Assembly (NCBI RefSeq): GCF_043944905.1
Contig: NZ_JBIMSN010000059.1
Location: 1-64,000 of the forward strand
Length of the DNA: 64,000 nucleotides
Direction: 5' to 3'
Origin: Antrihabitans spumae
GTDB taxonomy: Bacteria; Actinomycetota; Actinomycetes; Mycobacteriales; Mycobacteriaceae
Shown piece by piece: positions 1 to 8,212 of this stretch. How positions within the stretch are numbered: position 1 is the stretch's first letter; every line of letters begins with the position of its first letter. A model generated the notes under the pieces. That model was not told the DNA's origin. It made no database searches and saw only the letters and a list, made by a program, of their open reading frames with translations. The position numbers and the translations under genes were made by a program.

Positions 1-48
1 CCCGAAACAGCTCCGTCACGAAACCGTTCCCGCCGATCCACCCCCATT

Positions 49-82
49 AGTCTTTTCGGCGGGACGGACCGCCGAAAAGACT
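49..82. repeat. Dispersed palindromic repeat, copy 1
   Basis: A perfect 14-bp inverted repeat (AGTCTTTTCGGCGG and its complement) flanks a 6-base loop. It is the leftmost of four copies of the same element in this window; the others are near 8.8, 34.7 and 40.8 kb. The repeat overlaps the TGA stop codon of the siderophore-interacting protein gene that reads leftwards into it, so it would form a hairpin at the end of that transcript. Bases 1-48 to its left contain nothing I can name. Confidence 0.85.
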
Positions 83-825
83 CACGACGCGCGGAGCTCC
101 CTCTGCTCCGATTTCCAGACGCGGAAACCCTCCTCGGTGTGGCCGCGCCGCCAGTATCCGGAAATCGACGCCCATTCCGCCGCGACGCCGCGCTCGTTTC
201 GCACGTATTTACGCAGGTCAGCCATCACGACCTGGGCCTCACCGTGGATGAACACCTGAGCAACCCCCGACAACCACTCGGCAGCACGGACCGCATCACC
301 GAGCAGCGATTCGGGTGCATCCTCGCGGTGGACCCACGTCAGCTCGATATCCGCGGCGGTCTCGAACGCGATCTCGTCGAGCGCCGAGCCCACCTCGACG
401 AACACCTTCGCTTTCGTACCGGCCGGCAGCGCTCCCAGCGCGACCGCGATCGCGGGGATCGCCGACTCGTCGCCTGCCAGCAGATGCCAATCGGCATCGG
501 CGCGCGGCGCGTACGCGCCACCGGGGCCGAACATCGAGATCGTCTCCCCCGGCTGCACCCGCTCTGCCCACGGCCCAGCAATACCGTCGTCACCGTGGAC
601 GACGAAGTCGATCGCGATCTCACGAGCGGTCGGGTCCACCGATCGCACCGTGTAGGTCCGCGTGATCTCGGCGCCGTCCGCTTCGAACAGCAACTTCACA
701 TAGGAGTCGGTGAACTCGCTTGGGGCGAAGTCGTCGAATCCCGCTCCGCCGAGCACCACCCGAACGAGGTGCGGGCTGACGCGCTCGGACCGGAGCACCG
801 TCAGTGTCGTCTTTCGTCGTGCCAT
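82..825 (-). CDS. Siderophore-interacting protein (FAD-dependent ferric-siderophore reductase family)
   Basis: A 247-residue cytosolic flavoprotein of the ViuB/SIP family. Its members reduce imported ferric siderophores with NAD(P)H to release iron. The N-terminal FAD-binding barrel carries RTYTVR at residues 56-61 and HGDDGIAGPWA at 77-87. The NAD(P)-binding half starts with LLAGDESAIPA at 115-125, and the C-terminal GYWRRGHTEEGFR motif is typical of SIPs. I chose the ATG at 825 because GGAGG lies seven bases upstream and homology begins there; the longer frame to 891 has no such signal. A DtxR/IdeR-like iron box lies just upstream, so expression is probably repressed when iron is plentiful. 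In M. tuberculosis the homologue (viuB) lies between xerC and dprA; here it has been separated from them. Confidence 0.9.
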   Translation of the reverse strand: MARRKTTLTVLRSERVSPHLVRVVLGGAGFDDFAPSEFTDSYVKLLFEADGAEITRTYTVRSVDPTAREIAIDFVVHGDDGIAGPWAERVQPGETISMFGPGGAYAPRADADWHLLAGDESAIPAIAVALGALPAGTKAKVFVEVGSALDEIAFETAADIELTWVHREDAPESLLGDAVRAAEWLSGVAQVFIHGEAQVVMADLRKYVRNERGVAAEWASISGYWRRGHTEEGFRVWKSEQRELRAS

Positions 826-841
826 CGATACCTCCAAGAAA

Positions 842-855
842 TTAGGCTTACCTAA
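842..855 (-). promoter_or_regulatory. Iron box (IdeR/DtxR operator) before the SIP gene
   Basis: Read on the minus strand this is TTAGGTAAGCCTAA, a dyad with TTAGG/CCTAA arms. By eye, extending it to 19 bases matches about 13 positions of the IdeR/DtxR consensus TTAGGTTAGSCTAACCTAA. It sits between the gene and its upstream region, a few bases before the Shine-Dalgarno sequence, where a bound iron-loaded repressor would block transcription. The neighbouring function, siderophore iron release, fits. Confidence 0.75.
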
Positions 856-954
856 CCAAGGTACACAGCGGTTGCCGAGGAGGTTGCCCACGAGGCTGCT
901 GCCGCATTTGCGTGAATCAACATCGACGCAACATCAGGTCGCTACCCTGTGGCG

Positions 955-1680
955 ATGCCGCCGCGACGACGATCGGTGCTGCTGTCGAAGCTGGTGATCG
1001 AGAACCAGGGCAGCCCGCAACGCGAGATCCTCGACGAGTTGCGCCGTGTGATCCTCGACGGTGCCGTACCTCCCGGCACAGCCATTCCGCTCGGCGAGGT
1101 TGCCGAACTGTTCGGTGTCAGTCACATCCCGGTCCGAGAATCGTTGAAGACGTTGATCGGCGAAGGCTTGGTCGATCATCGCGCCAACTTGGGATATACA
1201 GTCGCGCAACTGACTTCGGCCGAACTGCGCGAAATCTACATCGTGCGTGAGACTTTGGAGACGGCCGCGCTTTCCGCCGCCGCCGAGCAGGCGACCGCCG
1301 AGGACCGCGCCGACATCGCGGGCATTCACGCCAGGATGGAAGACGCGATCCGTGACGACGATCCCGTCGCCTATCACCGCCTCAGCCGCGAATTCCACCT
1401 TGCGCTGACGAGGCCGTCTCGTATGTACCGGCTGCTGCACATGCTCGAATCGGCGTGGAACATGACCGAACCGGTGCAGCCGATGGTCCACGTGGCGCGC
1501 GGCGATCGTGCAACATTGCATTCCGATCATCAGGCGATGCTCGACGCGTTTCTCGCAAACGATGTCGCGCGACTGCTCGCGGCGAGCGAGCACCACCACA
1601 CACGGCTCAACACGGTCATCGCAACATTGCCCACAGATACCGGTCTACTGGCTGCAGAAGATATATCTCTGCGGAAATAG
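955..1680 (+). CDS. GntR/FadR-family transcriptional regulator
   Basis: A 241-residue regulator with an N-terminal winged helix-turn-helix (about residues 15-75, including LGEVAELFGVSHIPVRESLKTL) and a C-terminal all-helical FCD ligand domain (about 80-220). The FCD domain keeps the RETLE helix and the metal-type histidines (HARMEDAI, FHLAL, HSDHQAML). It is read in the same direction as the allantoin-type permease 67 bp downstream, and I infer that it controls the purine-catabolism genes. GTG at 949 is an alternative start six bases upstream. I saw no clear FadR-type operator in the 129-bp gap shared with the SIP gene. Confidence 0.85.
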   Translation: MPPRRRSVLLSKLVIENQGSPQREILDELRRVILDGAVPPGTAIPLGEVAELFGVSHIPVRESLKTLIGEGLVDHRANLGYTVAQLTSAELREIYIVRETLETAALSAAAEQATAEDRADIAGIHARMEDAIRDDDPVAYHRLSREFHLALTRPSRMYRLLHMLESAWNMTEPVQPMVHVARGDRATLHSDHQAMLDAFLANDVARLLAASEHHHTRLNTVIATLPTDTGLLAAEDISLRK

Positions 1681-1747
1681 GCACGCAACTTCCGCTGGAT
1701 AACTTGAGTTTCGCCAGCTCGCACGACACTCCAGATCGGGAGTAGCC

Positions 1748-3331
1748 ATGACCGAAACTCTTCCATCGCAGCAAACCTCCAGCCTGCCTTCAGGCTCGCT
1801 GCTCGGTGCAAACGACATCGTCGAGGCCGCAGGCCACCCCGTCGGCGGCGGCCTCATCAAACCCGGATACGACCCCCAGCTGACCAACGAGGACCTCGCG
1901 CCACTGCGCAAGCAGACCTGGGGGTCCTACAACATCTTCGCGTTCTGGATGTCCGACGTGCACTCCGTCGGCGGCTACGTCACCGCGGGCAGCCTGTTCG
2001 CTCTCGGACTGGCGAGCTGGCAGGTACTCATCGCCCTTGTGGTCGGCATCATGATCGTCTACTTCTTCTGCAACCTCGTCGCCCGCCCGAGCCAGGCAAC
2101 AGGGGTGCCCTACCCCGTCATCTGTCGCAGCGTGTTCGGCGTCATGGGCGCCAACATTCCAGCCATCATCCGCGGCCTCATCGCTGTGGCCTGGTACGGA
2201 ATTCAGACGTTCCTCGCATCAGCGGCACTCGACGTCGTCCTGATCAAACTGTTCCCGTCCCTCGCTCCCTATGCGGTGGTCGACGATTACGGCTTCCTCG
2301 GTCTGCCACTGCTCGGCTGGGGCAGCTTCATATTGCTCTGGATACTGCAGGCCTGCGTGTTCTGGCGAGGCATGGAGTCGATCCGCAAATTCATCGACTT
2401 CTGCGGTCCCGCAGTCTATGTCGTGATGTTCATGCTCTGCGGCTACCTCATCTGGAAGGCCGGCTGGAGTGCGATCGACCTCAACCTCGGCGAAGTGAAG
2501 TATTCCGGCCTGGACGCCATCCCGGTCATTCTCGGTGCCATCGCGCTCGTCGTCTCCTACTTCTCGGGGCCGATGCTCAACTTCGGCGACTTCTCGCGCT
2601 ACGGCAAGTCGTTCGAAGCAGTGAAGAAGGGCAACTTCCTCGGACTACCGGTGAACTTCCTCGTGTTCTCGATCCTCGTCGTCGTCACCGCGTCGCTCAC
2701 CCTGCCCGTCTTCGGTGAGCTGCTGACCGATCCGGTCGCGACGGTCGCGCGGATCGACAGCACGTTCGCGATCGTTCTCGGCGCGCTGACCTTCACCATC
2801 GCGACGATCGGCATCAACATCGTCGCCAACTTCATCTCCCCCGCCTTCGACTTCTCGAACGTCAGCCCGCAGAAGATCAGCTGGCGCGCGGGCGGCATGA
2901 TCGCCGCCGTCGGTTCCGTGCTGATCACACCGTGGAACCTCTACAACAATCCCGATGTCATCCACTACACGCTCGAAACTCTGGGTGCGTTCATCGGACC
3001 GCTGTTCGGTGTCCTGATTGCCGACTACTACCTGATCCGCAAGCAGCACATCGTGGTCGACGATTTGTTCACCATGTCTACCCAGGGCACCTACTGGTAC
3101 ACGAAGGGCTACAACCCTGCCGCGGTGATCGCGACGGCGATCGGTGCAATCGTCGCAATGTTCCCGGTACTCACGGCCGGTGACGTGTACGGCATGCACA
3201 CGGCCGCGCAGTACAGCTGGTTCATCGGCTGTGGCCTCGGTTTCGCGATCTACTACGTGCTCGCAACCAAGTCTCGCCTTGCCGTCACCAACACCGCAGT
3301 CACCAACACCGCGCCGAACGCGGCGGCATAG
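1748..3331 (+). CDS. NCS1 family permease, allantoin/nucleobase type
   Basis: A 527-residue membrane protein with about twelve hydrophobic helices. It belongs to the nucleobase:cation symporter-1 family (PucI, Mhp1 and related allantoin, hydantoin or uracil permeases). The family signature NIFAFWMSDVHSVGGYVTAGS lies just after a soluble N-terminus of about 60 residues, and NFGDFSRYGKS lies in the middle of the chain. The neighbours (racemase, allantoinase, allantoicase) point to uptake of allantoin or a related ureide with Na+ or H+. A GGGAG ribosome-binding site precedes the ATG, and the racemase gene follows after 10 bp. The exact substrate is inferred from context. Confidence 0.88.
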   Translation: MTETLPSQQTSSLPSGSLLGANDIVEAAGHPVGGGLIKPGYDPQLTNEDLAPLRKQTWGSYNIFAFWMSDVHSVGGYVTAGSLFALGLASWQVLIALVVGIMIVYFFCNLVARPSQATGVPYPVICRSVFGVMGANIPAIIRGLIAVAWYGIQTFLASAALDVVLIKLFPSLAPYAVVDDYGFLGLPLLGWGSFILLWILQACVFWRGMESIRKFIDFCGPAVYVVMFMLCGYLIWKAGWSAIDLNLGEVKYSGLDAIPVILGAIALVVSYFSGPMLNFGDFSRYGKSFEAVKKGNFLGLPVNFLVFSILVVVTASLTLPVFGELLTDPVATVARIDSTFAIVLGALTFTIATIGINIVANFISPAFDFSNVSPQKISWRAGGMIAAVGSVLITPWNLYNNPDVIHYTLETLGAFIGPLFGVLIADYYLIRKQHIVVDDLFTMSTQGTYWYTKGYNPAAVIATAIGAIVAMFPVLTAGDVYGMHTAAQYSWFIGCGLGFAIYYVLATKSRLAVTNTAVTNTAPNAAA

Positions 3332-3341
3332 GCTCTCGGGC

Positions 3342-4079
3342 ATGCACATTCGGCTCGTCAATCCGAACACGACGGCGACGATGACCGCGAAGATCGAGGA
3401 GTGTGCCAGGGCCGTCGCCGGTCCTGGCACGCTCGTCGATGCGGTCAATCCGGACATGGGTCCGGCGTCCATCGAGAGTCATTACGACGAAGCTCTCGCC
3501 GTTCCCGGCCTCCTGACCGAAATCGCCAAAGGTGAGGCAGCAGGTGTCGACGGCTACGTCGTCGCATGCTTCGGCGATCCAGGAATCGACGCTGCTCGCG
3601 AAATAGCACGCGGGCCGGTCGTCGGAATGGCCGAAGCGGCCATGCACATGGGTAGCTTCCTCGGCCGAGGCTTCAGCGTCGTCACGACGCTGGAACGGTC
3701 GGCGGGTCGGACGTGGGATCTCGCGGAACGGTATGGCATGCAACGGTTCTGCCGCGGCGTCCATGCCAGCGACATCCCGGTCCTCGACCTGGAAACCGAT
3801 CCAGAGGCACGAAAGATCATCACCGAATCTGCTTTGCGGGCAATCGAGTCCGACAACTCGGATGCGATCCTGCTCGGCTGTGCGGGTATGGCCGACCTCT
3901 GCCGTGAGATATCGGCCGAGATCGGCGTACCCGTTATCGACGGCGTAGCCGCAGGCACGACGTTGGTGGAATCGCTTGTGCGACTCGGCCTTCGCAAGTC
4001 GGGCAGAGGTGAGTTCGCGACACCCCCGCCCAAGGCCTACATCGGACTGCTGCGCGAATTCGGGTCCGCCGCTGGATGA
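3342..4079 (+). CDS. Asp/Glu/hydantoin racemase family protein, probable allantoin racemase
   Basis: A 245-residue member of the Asp/Glu/hydantoin racemase superfamily. It opens with the typical HIRLVNPNTTATMT motif and keeps the two catalytic-cysteine regions (VVACFGDPG near residue 70 and LLGCAGMADL near residue 180). Relatives such as HpxA interconvert R- and S-allantoin so that both enantiomers can be degraded. The ATG at 3342 is chosen because family homology starts exactly there, 10 bp after the permease stop; the longer open frame lies inside the permease gene. Its last 43 bp overlap the 3' end of the opposing allantoinase gene. Confidence 0.85.
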   Translation: MHIRLVNPNTTATMTAKIEECARAVAGPGTLVDAVNPDMGPASIESHYDEALAVPGLLTEIAKGEAAGVDGYVVACFGDPGIDAAREIARGPVVGMAEAAMHMGSFLGRGFSVVTTLERSAGRTWDLAERYGMQRFCRGVHASDIPVLDLETDPEARKIITESALRAIESDNSDAILLGCAGMADLCREISAEIGVPVIDGVAAGTTLVESLVRLGLRKSGRGEFATPPPKAYIGLLREFGSAAG

Positions 4080-4993
4080 GTGGTGCGCCAATGCTCGGCG
4101 ATGTCGATCCGTTTCGCGATCCAGACGCGCTCGTGCGACTGGACGTGATCGAGGAAGCGTTCCAGAGCTGCGGTCCGCGCTGGTCGACCGACTATCCGGC
4201 AGTGCAAGCCGATCGACAGCATCTTCGGCGCGCCGGCAACACCCTCCGCGTACAGCACGTCGAAGGCGTCGCGCAGGTGGGCGAAGAACTGATCGCCGCT
4301 GGGAAAGCCTGCGGCAGAAGCGAATCGCATGTCGTTGGTGTCGAGCGTGTAGGGAACGACGAGATGGTCGGTGCCCTGCACCTCGACCCAGTACGGCAGG
4401 TCGTCGGCGTAGGAATCGGAGTCGTAGACGAAGCCTCCGTGCTCGACGACGAGATCTCGGGTCTGCGGTGAATCGCGGCCCGTGTACCAACCGAGCGGTG
4501 CCGCACCGGTGAGATCGCGAAGGATCGCGACGGCCTCGTGCAGGTCGGCTCGTTCCTCGTCACGATCGGTCAGTTGATACGACGCCCACCGCAAGCCGTG
4601 GCAGGCGATCTCGTGACCGAGTTCGGCGAACGCCGCGACCGCTTCGGGATTGCGCTGCATCGCACGCGCGACCGCGAAGATGGTGAGTGGCAGCTTGCGT
4701 CGTTCGAAGACCCTCAGTACACGCCACAGTCCCGCCCGCGACCCGTACTCGTAGAGCGACTCCATGCTCATGTGCCGATTCGGAAAGGCCTGCGCCGGAG
4801 TGATTTCCGATAGGAACGTCTCCGAAGCCTCGGCACCGTCGAGAACGTTGTTCTCGCCGCCCTCCTCGTAGTTCAGGACGAACTGCACGGCGATACGCGC
4901 ACCGTTCGGCCACTGCGGATCCGGCGGATGCGGTCCGTAGCCGACCATGTCACGGGGATAGTCGCGCGGGTCCTCACGCCTGTACTCGCTCAC
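4037..4993 (-). CDS. puuE: Allantoinase PuuE (polysaccharide-deacetylase fold)
   Basis: A 318-residue enzyme of the NodB-like PuuE family. It hydrolyses allantoin to allantoate without the metal-dependent amidohydrolase fold of classical AllB. Supporting motifs are the N-terminal YPRDMVGYG, VQFVLNYEEGGENN, the SLYEYGSRAGLWR segment and HEIACHGLRW, all standard for PuuE. It is the last gene of a leftward operon (DUF6986, allantoicase, allantoinase), starting 9 bp after the allantoicase stop. The convergent racemase gene overlaps its 3' end by 43 bp. Confidence 0.92.
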   Translation of the reverse strand: MSEYRREDPRDYPRDMVGYGPHPPDPQWPNGARIAVQFVLNYEEGGENNVLDGAEASETFLSEITPAQAFPNRHMSMESLYEYGSRAGLWRVLRVFERRKLPLTIFAVARAMQRNPEAVAAFAELGHEIACHGLRWASYQLTDRDEERADLHEAVAILRDLTGAAPLGWYTGRDSPQTRDLVVEHGGFVYDSDSYADDLPYWVEVQGTDHLVVPYTLDTNDMRFASAAGFPSGDQFFAHLRDAFDVLYAEGVAGAPKMLSIGLHCRIVGRPARTAALERFLDHVQSHERVWIAKRIDIAEHWRTTHPAADPNSRSSPM

Positions 4994-5002
4994 GCTACGA
5001 CG

Positions 5003-6016
5003 CTACCGCCAACGGCGTTCGATCTCAGCGAAAGCGGCGTCGGTCAGCGTGCCGAACAATCGCAACCGCGCCAGACCGCCGTCCGGGTAGATGTCGAGCC
5101 GGACGTCCGTCACGGGCACGGCGTCATCGACGAGGAAACGGTGCCTGGTGTCGGCTCGCAATGTCGTGCGATCCAACAGGTCGATCCACTCACCGGCTTC
5201 GGTCTTGCCTCGCAGCGCAGCGGCGCCGGGGCTGTTGCCGACGAAGTAGGACGTGTCGATCTCGGCGAGCCTGATCGTTCCAGCACCGGCCAGCTTGACC
5301 TGGACCCAATCGTTGGCTCCGTCGCGACGCCGAGCGGTCTCCCAACCGTCGCCCATCACCTTCGCCACACCGGGAAACAGCAGGTTCTGCGGGGAGCTGT
5401 AGAACCGATTCGAGCAATCGGTGACCATCGCGCCGTTCTCGAGTGCGGCGAGGTCGAGCGGCCCGGCACCGAGTAGCCGCGGATCGGGGCGACCCTCGCC
5501 GTGCACCCGGAACCTCGCAACTCCACCGTCCGGGTACATCGTGAGTTTCACGTGCGTCCAACGCTTTTCCGATGCCACGTCGAACGGATTGCGGGTGTCG
5601 CCGTACACCTTGCTGCGGGGAACCAGTGTCGTCCAGTCGGTCCGCGCCGCGATGTCGGCAGGATCCGGATAGCCGTCGACGACGAGGCCTTCGACAGACA
5701 CCTCCGGCGGGAAGTTGCCCTTGAACCACGCTGTGTCGACGACGACGCCATGGATCACCCCTGCAACTCCGAGGCGCACGACTGCCTCGTCGATCCCGTC
5801 CGCACGTCGGCGGCGCGTCTCCCAGCCGTCGTAGATCTGGCCCTTGTGGCCGAACGTCGCAGGTTGATACACCGACGGACCTGGGCGGATCAGGTTCTCC
5901 TTCTCGGCGAACAGTTCGTCGTTCGCCCAGATCACCGCACCACCGAGTGGTCGCAGTGCGAGGTCGGGAAGCATTGTGAAATCGGGCATCCGAACGGAAC
6001 TTCGGTCCGCGGTCAT
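5003..6016 (-). CDS. alc: Allantoicase
   Basis: A 337-residue allantoicase (allantoate amidinohydrolase) that splits allantoate into ureidoglycolate and urea. Two homologous beta-sandwich repeats are visible: GHKGQIYDGWETRRRR and WFKGNFPPEVSVEG in the first half, VMGDGWETARRR and YFVGNSPGAAALRG in the second. Each half ends with a LxxYPDGGxARxRxxG motif. The start overlaps the stop of the upstream DUF6986 gene by four bases, and allantoinase follows after 9 bp, so the three proteins are probably translated together. Confidence 0.95.
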   Translation of the reverse strand: MTADRSSVRMPDFTMLPDLALRPLGGAVIWANDELFAEKENLIRPGPSVYQPATFGHKGQIYDGWETRRRRADGIDEAVVRLGVAGVIHGVVVDTAWFKGNFPPEVSVEGLVVDGYPDPADIAARTDWTTLVPRSKVYGDTRNPFDVASEKRWTHVKLTMYPDGGVARFRVHGEGRPDPRLLGAGPLDLAALENGAMVTDCSNRFYSSPQNLLFPGVAKVMGDGWETARRRDGANDWVQVKLAGAGTIRLAEIDTSYFVGNSPGAAALRGKTEAGEWIDLLDRTTLRADTRHRFLVDDAVPVTDVRLDIYPDGGLARLRLFGTLTDAAFAEIERRWR

Positions 6017-7248
6017 CGTGTCCTTCCAACCAACTCGTCGAGTACGTCACGCCGAGCACACGGCGCGAGATCGACTAAGTCTTGCTCATCGAATGCCCGA
6101 GCATCGATTCCTCGCAGCACAACTTTCGCCAGCGCCTGCGCGGTCGCAGGCTCGTCGACTACGTCACCACCCTGCTTGTCCAGGTAGGCCTGGAGTCGAG
6201 GAGCAGCAGCGTGCAGCGCCGTGCGATAGAAGGCGAACGTGGCGAGCCAGCGGGTCGCCAAGTGCCCTGGGTGCATGTCCCACCCCTGGTAGTAGCCGCG
6301 CTCCAGCGACCGAGTGACGAGTCGGTAGTGGCGTCCGATCGCATCGGCGACGGCGGTGGCCGATCCGGTGGGATTGACCTGCGTCGAGCCGTCGCACACC
6401 CACACACCGGTTTGCGCTGCCGCAGCCAGCATTACGGCCTTGGCATGGTCTGCGACCGGATGCTCGAGGGACTGCTGAATGGATGCGATGCCGAGCGCGG
6501 CACTGTAATCGTAAGTGCCGTAATGCAACGCGGTGCACCGACCGTCGGCGAGGTGGATCGCCTTCGCTACGGTCGCAGCGCCGTCGCGGCCGAGTATCGC
6601 CTGTGGACTTTCGATCTGCAGCTCGAATCGCAGTGTGTGCGATGGCAATCCGTGCACGTCCTCCAATTCTTCACACAGCAGGACGGCCGCCGTCACCTGT
6701 TCGGCGACACGAAGCTTGGGAATCGTGAAGACGAAACCGGCGGGTACACCGCCTGCACCGTCGAGCACCAACTCGAGTGTGCGCAGCGACCGCGCGAACT
6801 CGTCGGTCGTCAGTCCGCGGATCCTGATGCCGCACCACGGCGGTCCGCCTGCGACCTCACGCAGCGCTTGGAACGTCGCACCGGCACGGCGGGCATCGTG
6901 ATCTTCCACAGCATCCGGACGTCGGCCGTAGCCGTCCTCGAAGTCGATACGTAGATCCTGGATCGGGTTGCGGGCCAGCATGTCCCGGACTTTCGGCAGC
7001 GCGCCCGATATGTCCAATGCAGTGAAGAGCTCGGAGTGGTCGGCGATGAGTTCGCCTGCTCCGCGACCCCATTCCGACGGTGTTTCGGGTGTCGCGTCGG
7101 CGGCGCTGACGTACACGGTGTGCAGCGGCTGCACCTCGGGCCGGTCGTGCCGATAGTGCAGGGCGAGGTCGGCGTCCACGGCGCGCAGGACGGCACCGAT
7201 TCGTTCGATACGTTCTCGCGGTGCGGATGCGTCGGGATTCGGTGGCAC
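6013..7248 (-). CDS. DUF6986 protein, HpcH/HpaI aldolase or malate-synthase-like fold
   Basis: A 411-residue protein of the DUF6986 family. Motifs recall the citrate-lyase-beta/malate-synthase superfamily: LRIDFEDGYG (acidic metal site), FVFTIPKLR, RFELQIESPQA and HYGTYDYSA. A C-terminal GYYQGWDMHPGHL segment follows. It is the first gene of the DUF6986-allantoicase-allantoinase operon. Allantoicase products lead to glyoxylate, so a glyoxylate-condensing or ureidoglycolate-handling role is plausible but unproven. The GTG at 7248 is preferred because GGAG lies a few bases upstream and it avoids overlapping the upstream oxygenase gene, which the longer frame to 7407 would do. Confidence 0.8.
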   Translation of the reverse strand: MPPNPDASAPRERIERIGAVLRAVDADLALHYRHDRPEVQPLHTVYVSAADATPETPSEWGRGAGELIADHSELFTALDISGALPKVRDMLARNPIQDLRIDFEDGYGRRPDAVEDHDARRAGATFQALREVAGGPPWCGIRIRGLTTDEFARSLRTLELVLDGAGGVPAGFVFTIPKLRVAEQVTAAVLLCEELEDVHGLPSHTLRFELQIESPQAILGRDGAATVAKAIHLADGRCTALHYGTYDYSAALGIASIQQSLEHPVADHAKAVMLAAAAQTGVWVCDGSTQVNPTGSATAVADAIGRHYRLVTRSLERGYYQGWDMHPGHLATRWLATFAFYRTALHAAAPRLQAYLDKQGGDVVDEPATAQALAKVVLRGIDARAFDEQDLVDLAPCARRDVLDELVGRTR

Positions 7249-7282
7249 GGCTCCATCGTCGCAGAACGTAGGGCGCTTCGCG

Positions 7283-8164
7283 CTACGGAGTTCGCTTACC
7301 CCGATAGCCGACCTCGGCGAGATGTGGACAGCTGCCGTATTCCGAACCGAAGTAGTCGGTCCACGATCGTTCCTGCGGATCGGGGAGAATTCGACGGCCG
7401 ATGGCATACAGGCGAAGCACTACTCCGATCGTCGGGCGCACACCTCTTTTCGGCCGTGGCAGACCGTGCACGTCGAGCAGCTCGTCCTCACACAGAGCCG
7501 CGACGAAGGCCCCACCGAGAAATTGCAGGCGCGGAGGCAGCCACCGAGCGGCGTAGTCGTCGATCATGGCCTGTGCAACGGCCACGCCGCCAGCGGAGAA
7601 CGCCCAATTGTCTCGTTCGTAGCGGCACGACCAGTCCCAGAATTCGTCGTAGGTTTCCGGGATGTCATGTAGGCCCATCTGTTTGCCGACGCCGCGCCAG
7701 AACCGGAGATTCGCTTCCTTTTCACGATCCGTCAACAGGTCGACGCCGACGAAGGAGGGTATCCGGGCGGCTTCGAACGACAGTGATGCCAGCGTGTAGA
7801 GGCTCTGGTCGTTGGTGATCGGAAAAGGAGCGTGGATCTCGTTGAGGCGTTCGATCGCGGCGCGGCCACGCTCGGACGAGTGGCCGTTCTGCATGAACTC
7901 ACCGAAGAACACCATGGTGTCGTCGTTGCGCTTACGGGTCGATCGCATGATCGGACCTCGACCGCCACGGTGCACGACTGCCGCGATCGACGGCACCGCC
8001 ATTTGCCGAAGGAAGGCAACGGTATACAGAGCGGCGGTCAGCACCGGATCGCCGTAGCGAACCTCAGCGCTGAGGTGCGTGATCCGCGCGTCGTCGACTC
8101 GCGGATCGAGCTCCGCAATGGTGTTGCGCGCCCATCGACGTGATCGACCGGTATTCGACTTCAT
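7283..8164 (-). CDS. MpaB-like oxygenase (DUF2236 family)
   Basis: A 293-residue protein of the DUF2236/MpaB family, which includes the b-type-haem latex-clearing protein and fungal MpaB oxygenase. Recognisable parts are GDPVLTAALYTVAFLRQMAVP near the N-terminus, the MRSTRKRNDDTMVFFGE segment, RFWRGVGKQMG and the DEFWDWSCRYE stretch. The substrate is unknown. The gene ends 34 bp before the DUF6986 start and is divergent from a TetR gene. The 48-bp intergenic gap holds a 24-bp dyad, so the oxygenase is probably controlled by that TetR protein rather than by the purine regulator. Confidence 0.75.
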   Translation of the reverse strand: MKSNTGRSRRWARNTIAELDPRVDDARITHLSAEVRYGDPVLTAALYTVAFLRQMAVPSIAAVVHRGGRGPIMRSTRKRNDDTMVFFGEFMQNGHSSERGRAAIERLNEIHAPFPITNDQSLYTLASLSFEAARIPSFVGVDLLTDREKEANLRFWRGVGKQMGLHDIPETYDEFWDWSCRYERDNWAFSAGGVAVAQAMIDDYAARWLPPRLQFLGGAFVAALCEDELLDVHGLPRPKRGVRPTIGVVLRLYAIGRRILPDPQERSWTDYFGSEYGSCPHLAEVGYRGKRTP

Positions 8165-8178
8165 TCCTCGACGCTACA

Positions 8179-8202
8179 TACTTGCGCGCACGCAAGCAAG
8201 TA
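8179..8202. promoter_or_regulatory. TetR operator candidate between divergent oxygenase and TetR genes
   Basis: A dyad centred at 8190.5 has perfect outer arms TACTTGC and GCAAGTA. It contains a second, offset repeat, CTTGCG/CGCAAG, at 8181-8196. It fills much of the 48-bp gap between the two divergent start codons, the usual place for a TetR repressor that controls itself and its target. The repressor would cover both promoters. Confidence 0.65.
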
Positions 8203-8212
8203 GAGTGGTGGT

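Noticed and set aside
139..855. A 238-codon plus-strand open frame opposite the siderophore-interacting protein
   Set aside because: No motif and no ribosome-binding site; the opposing SIP gene has motifs, a Shine-Dalgarno and an iron box.
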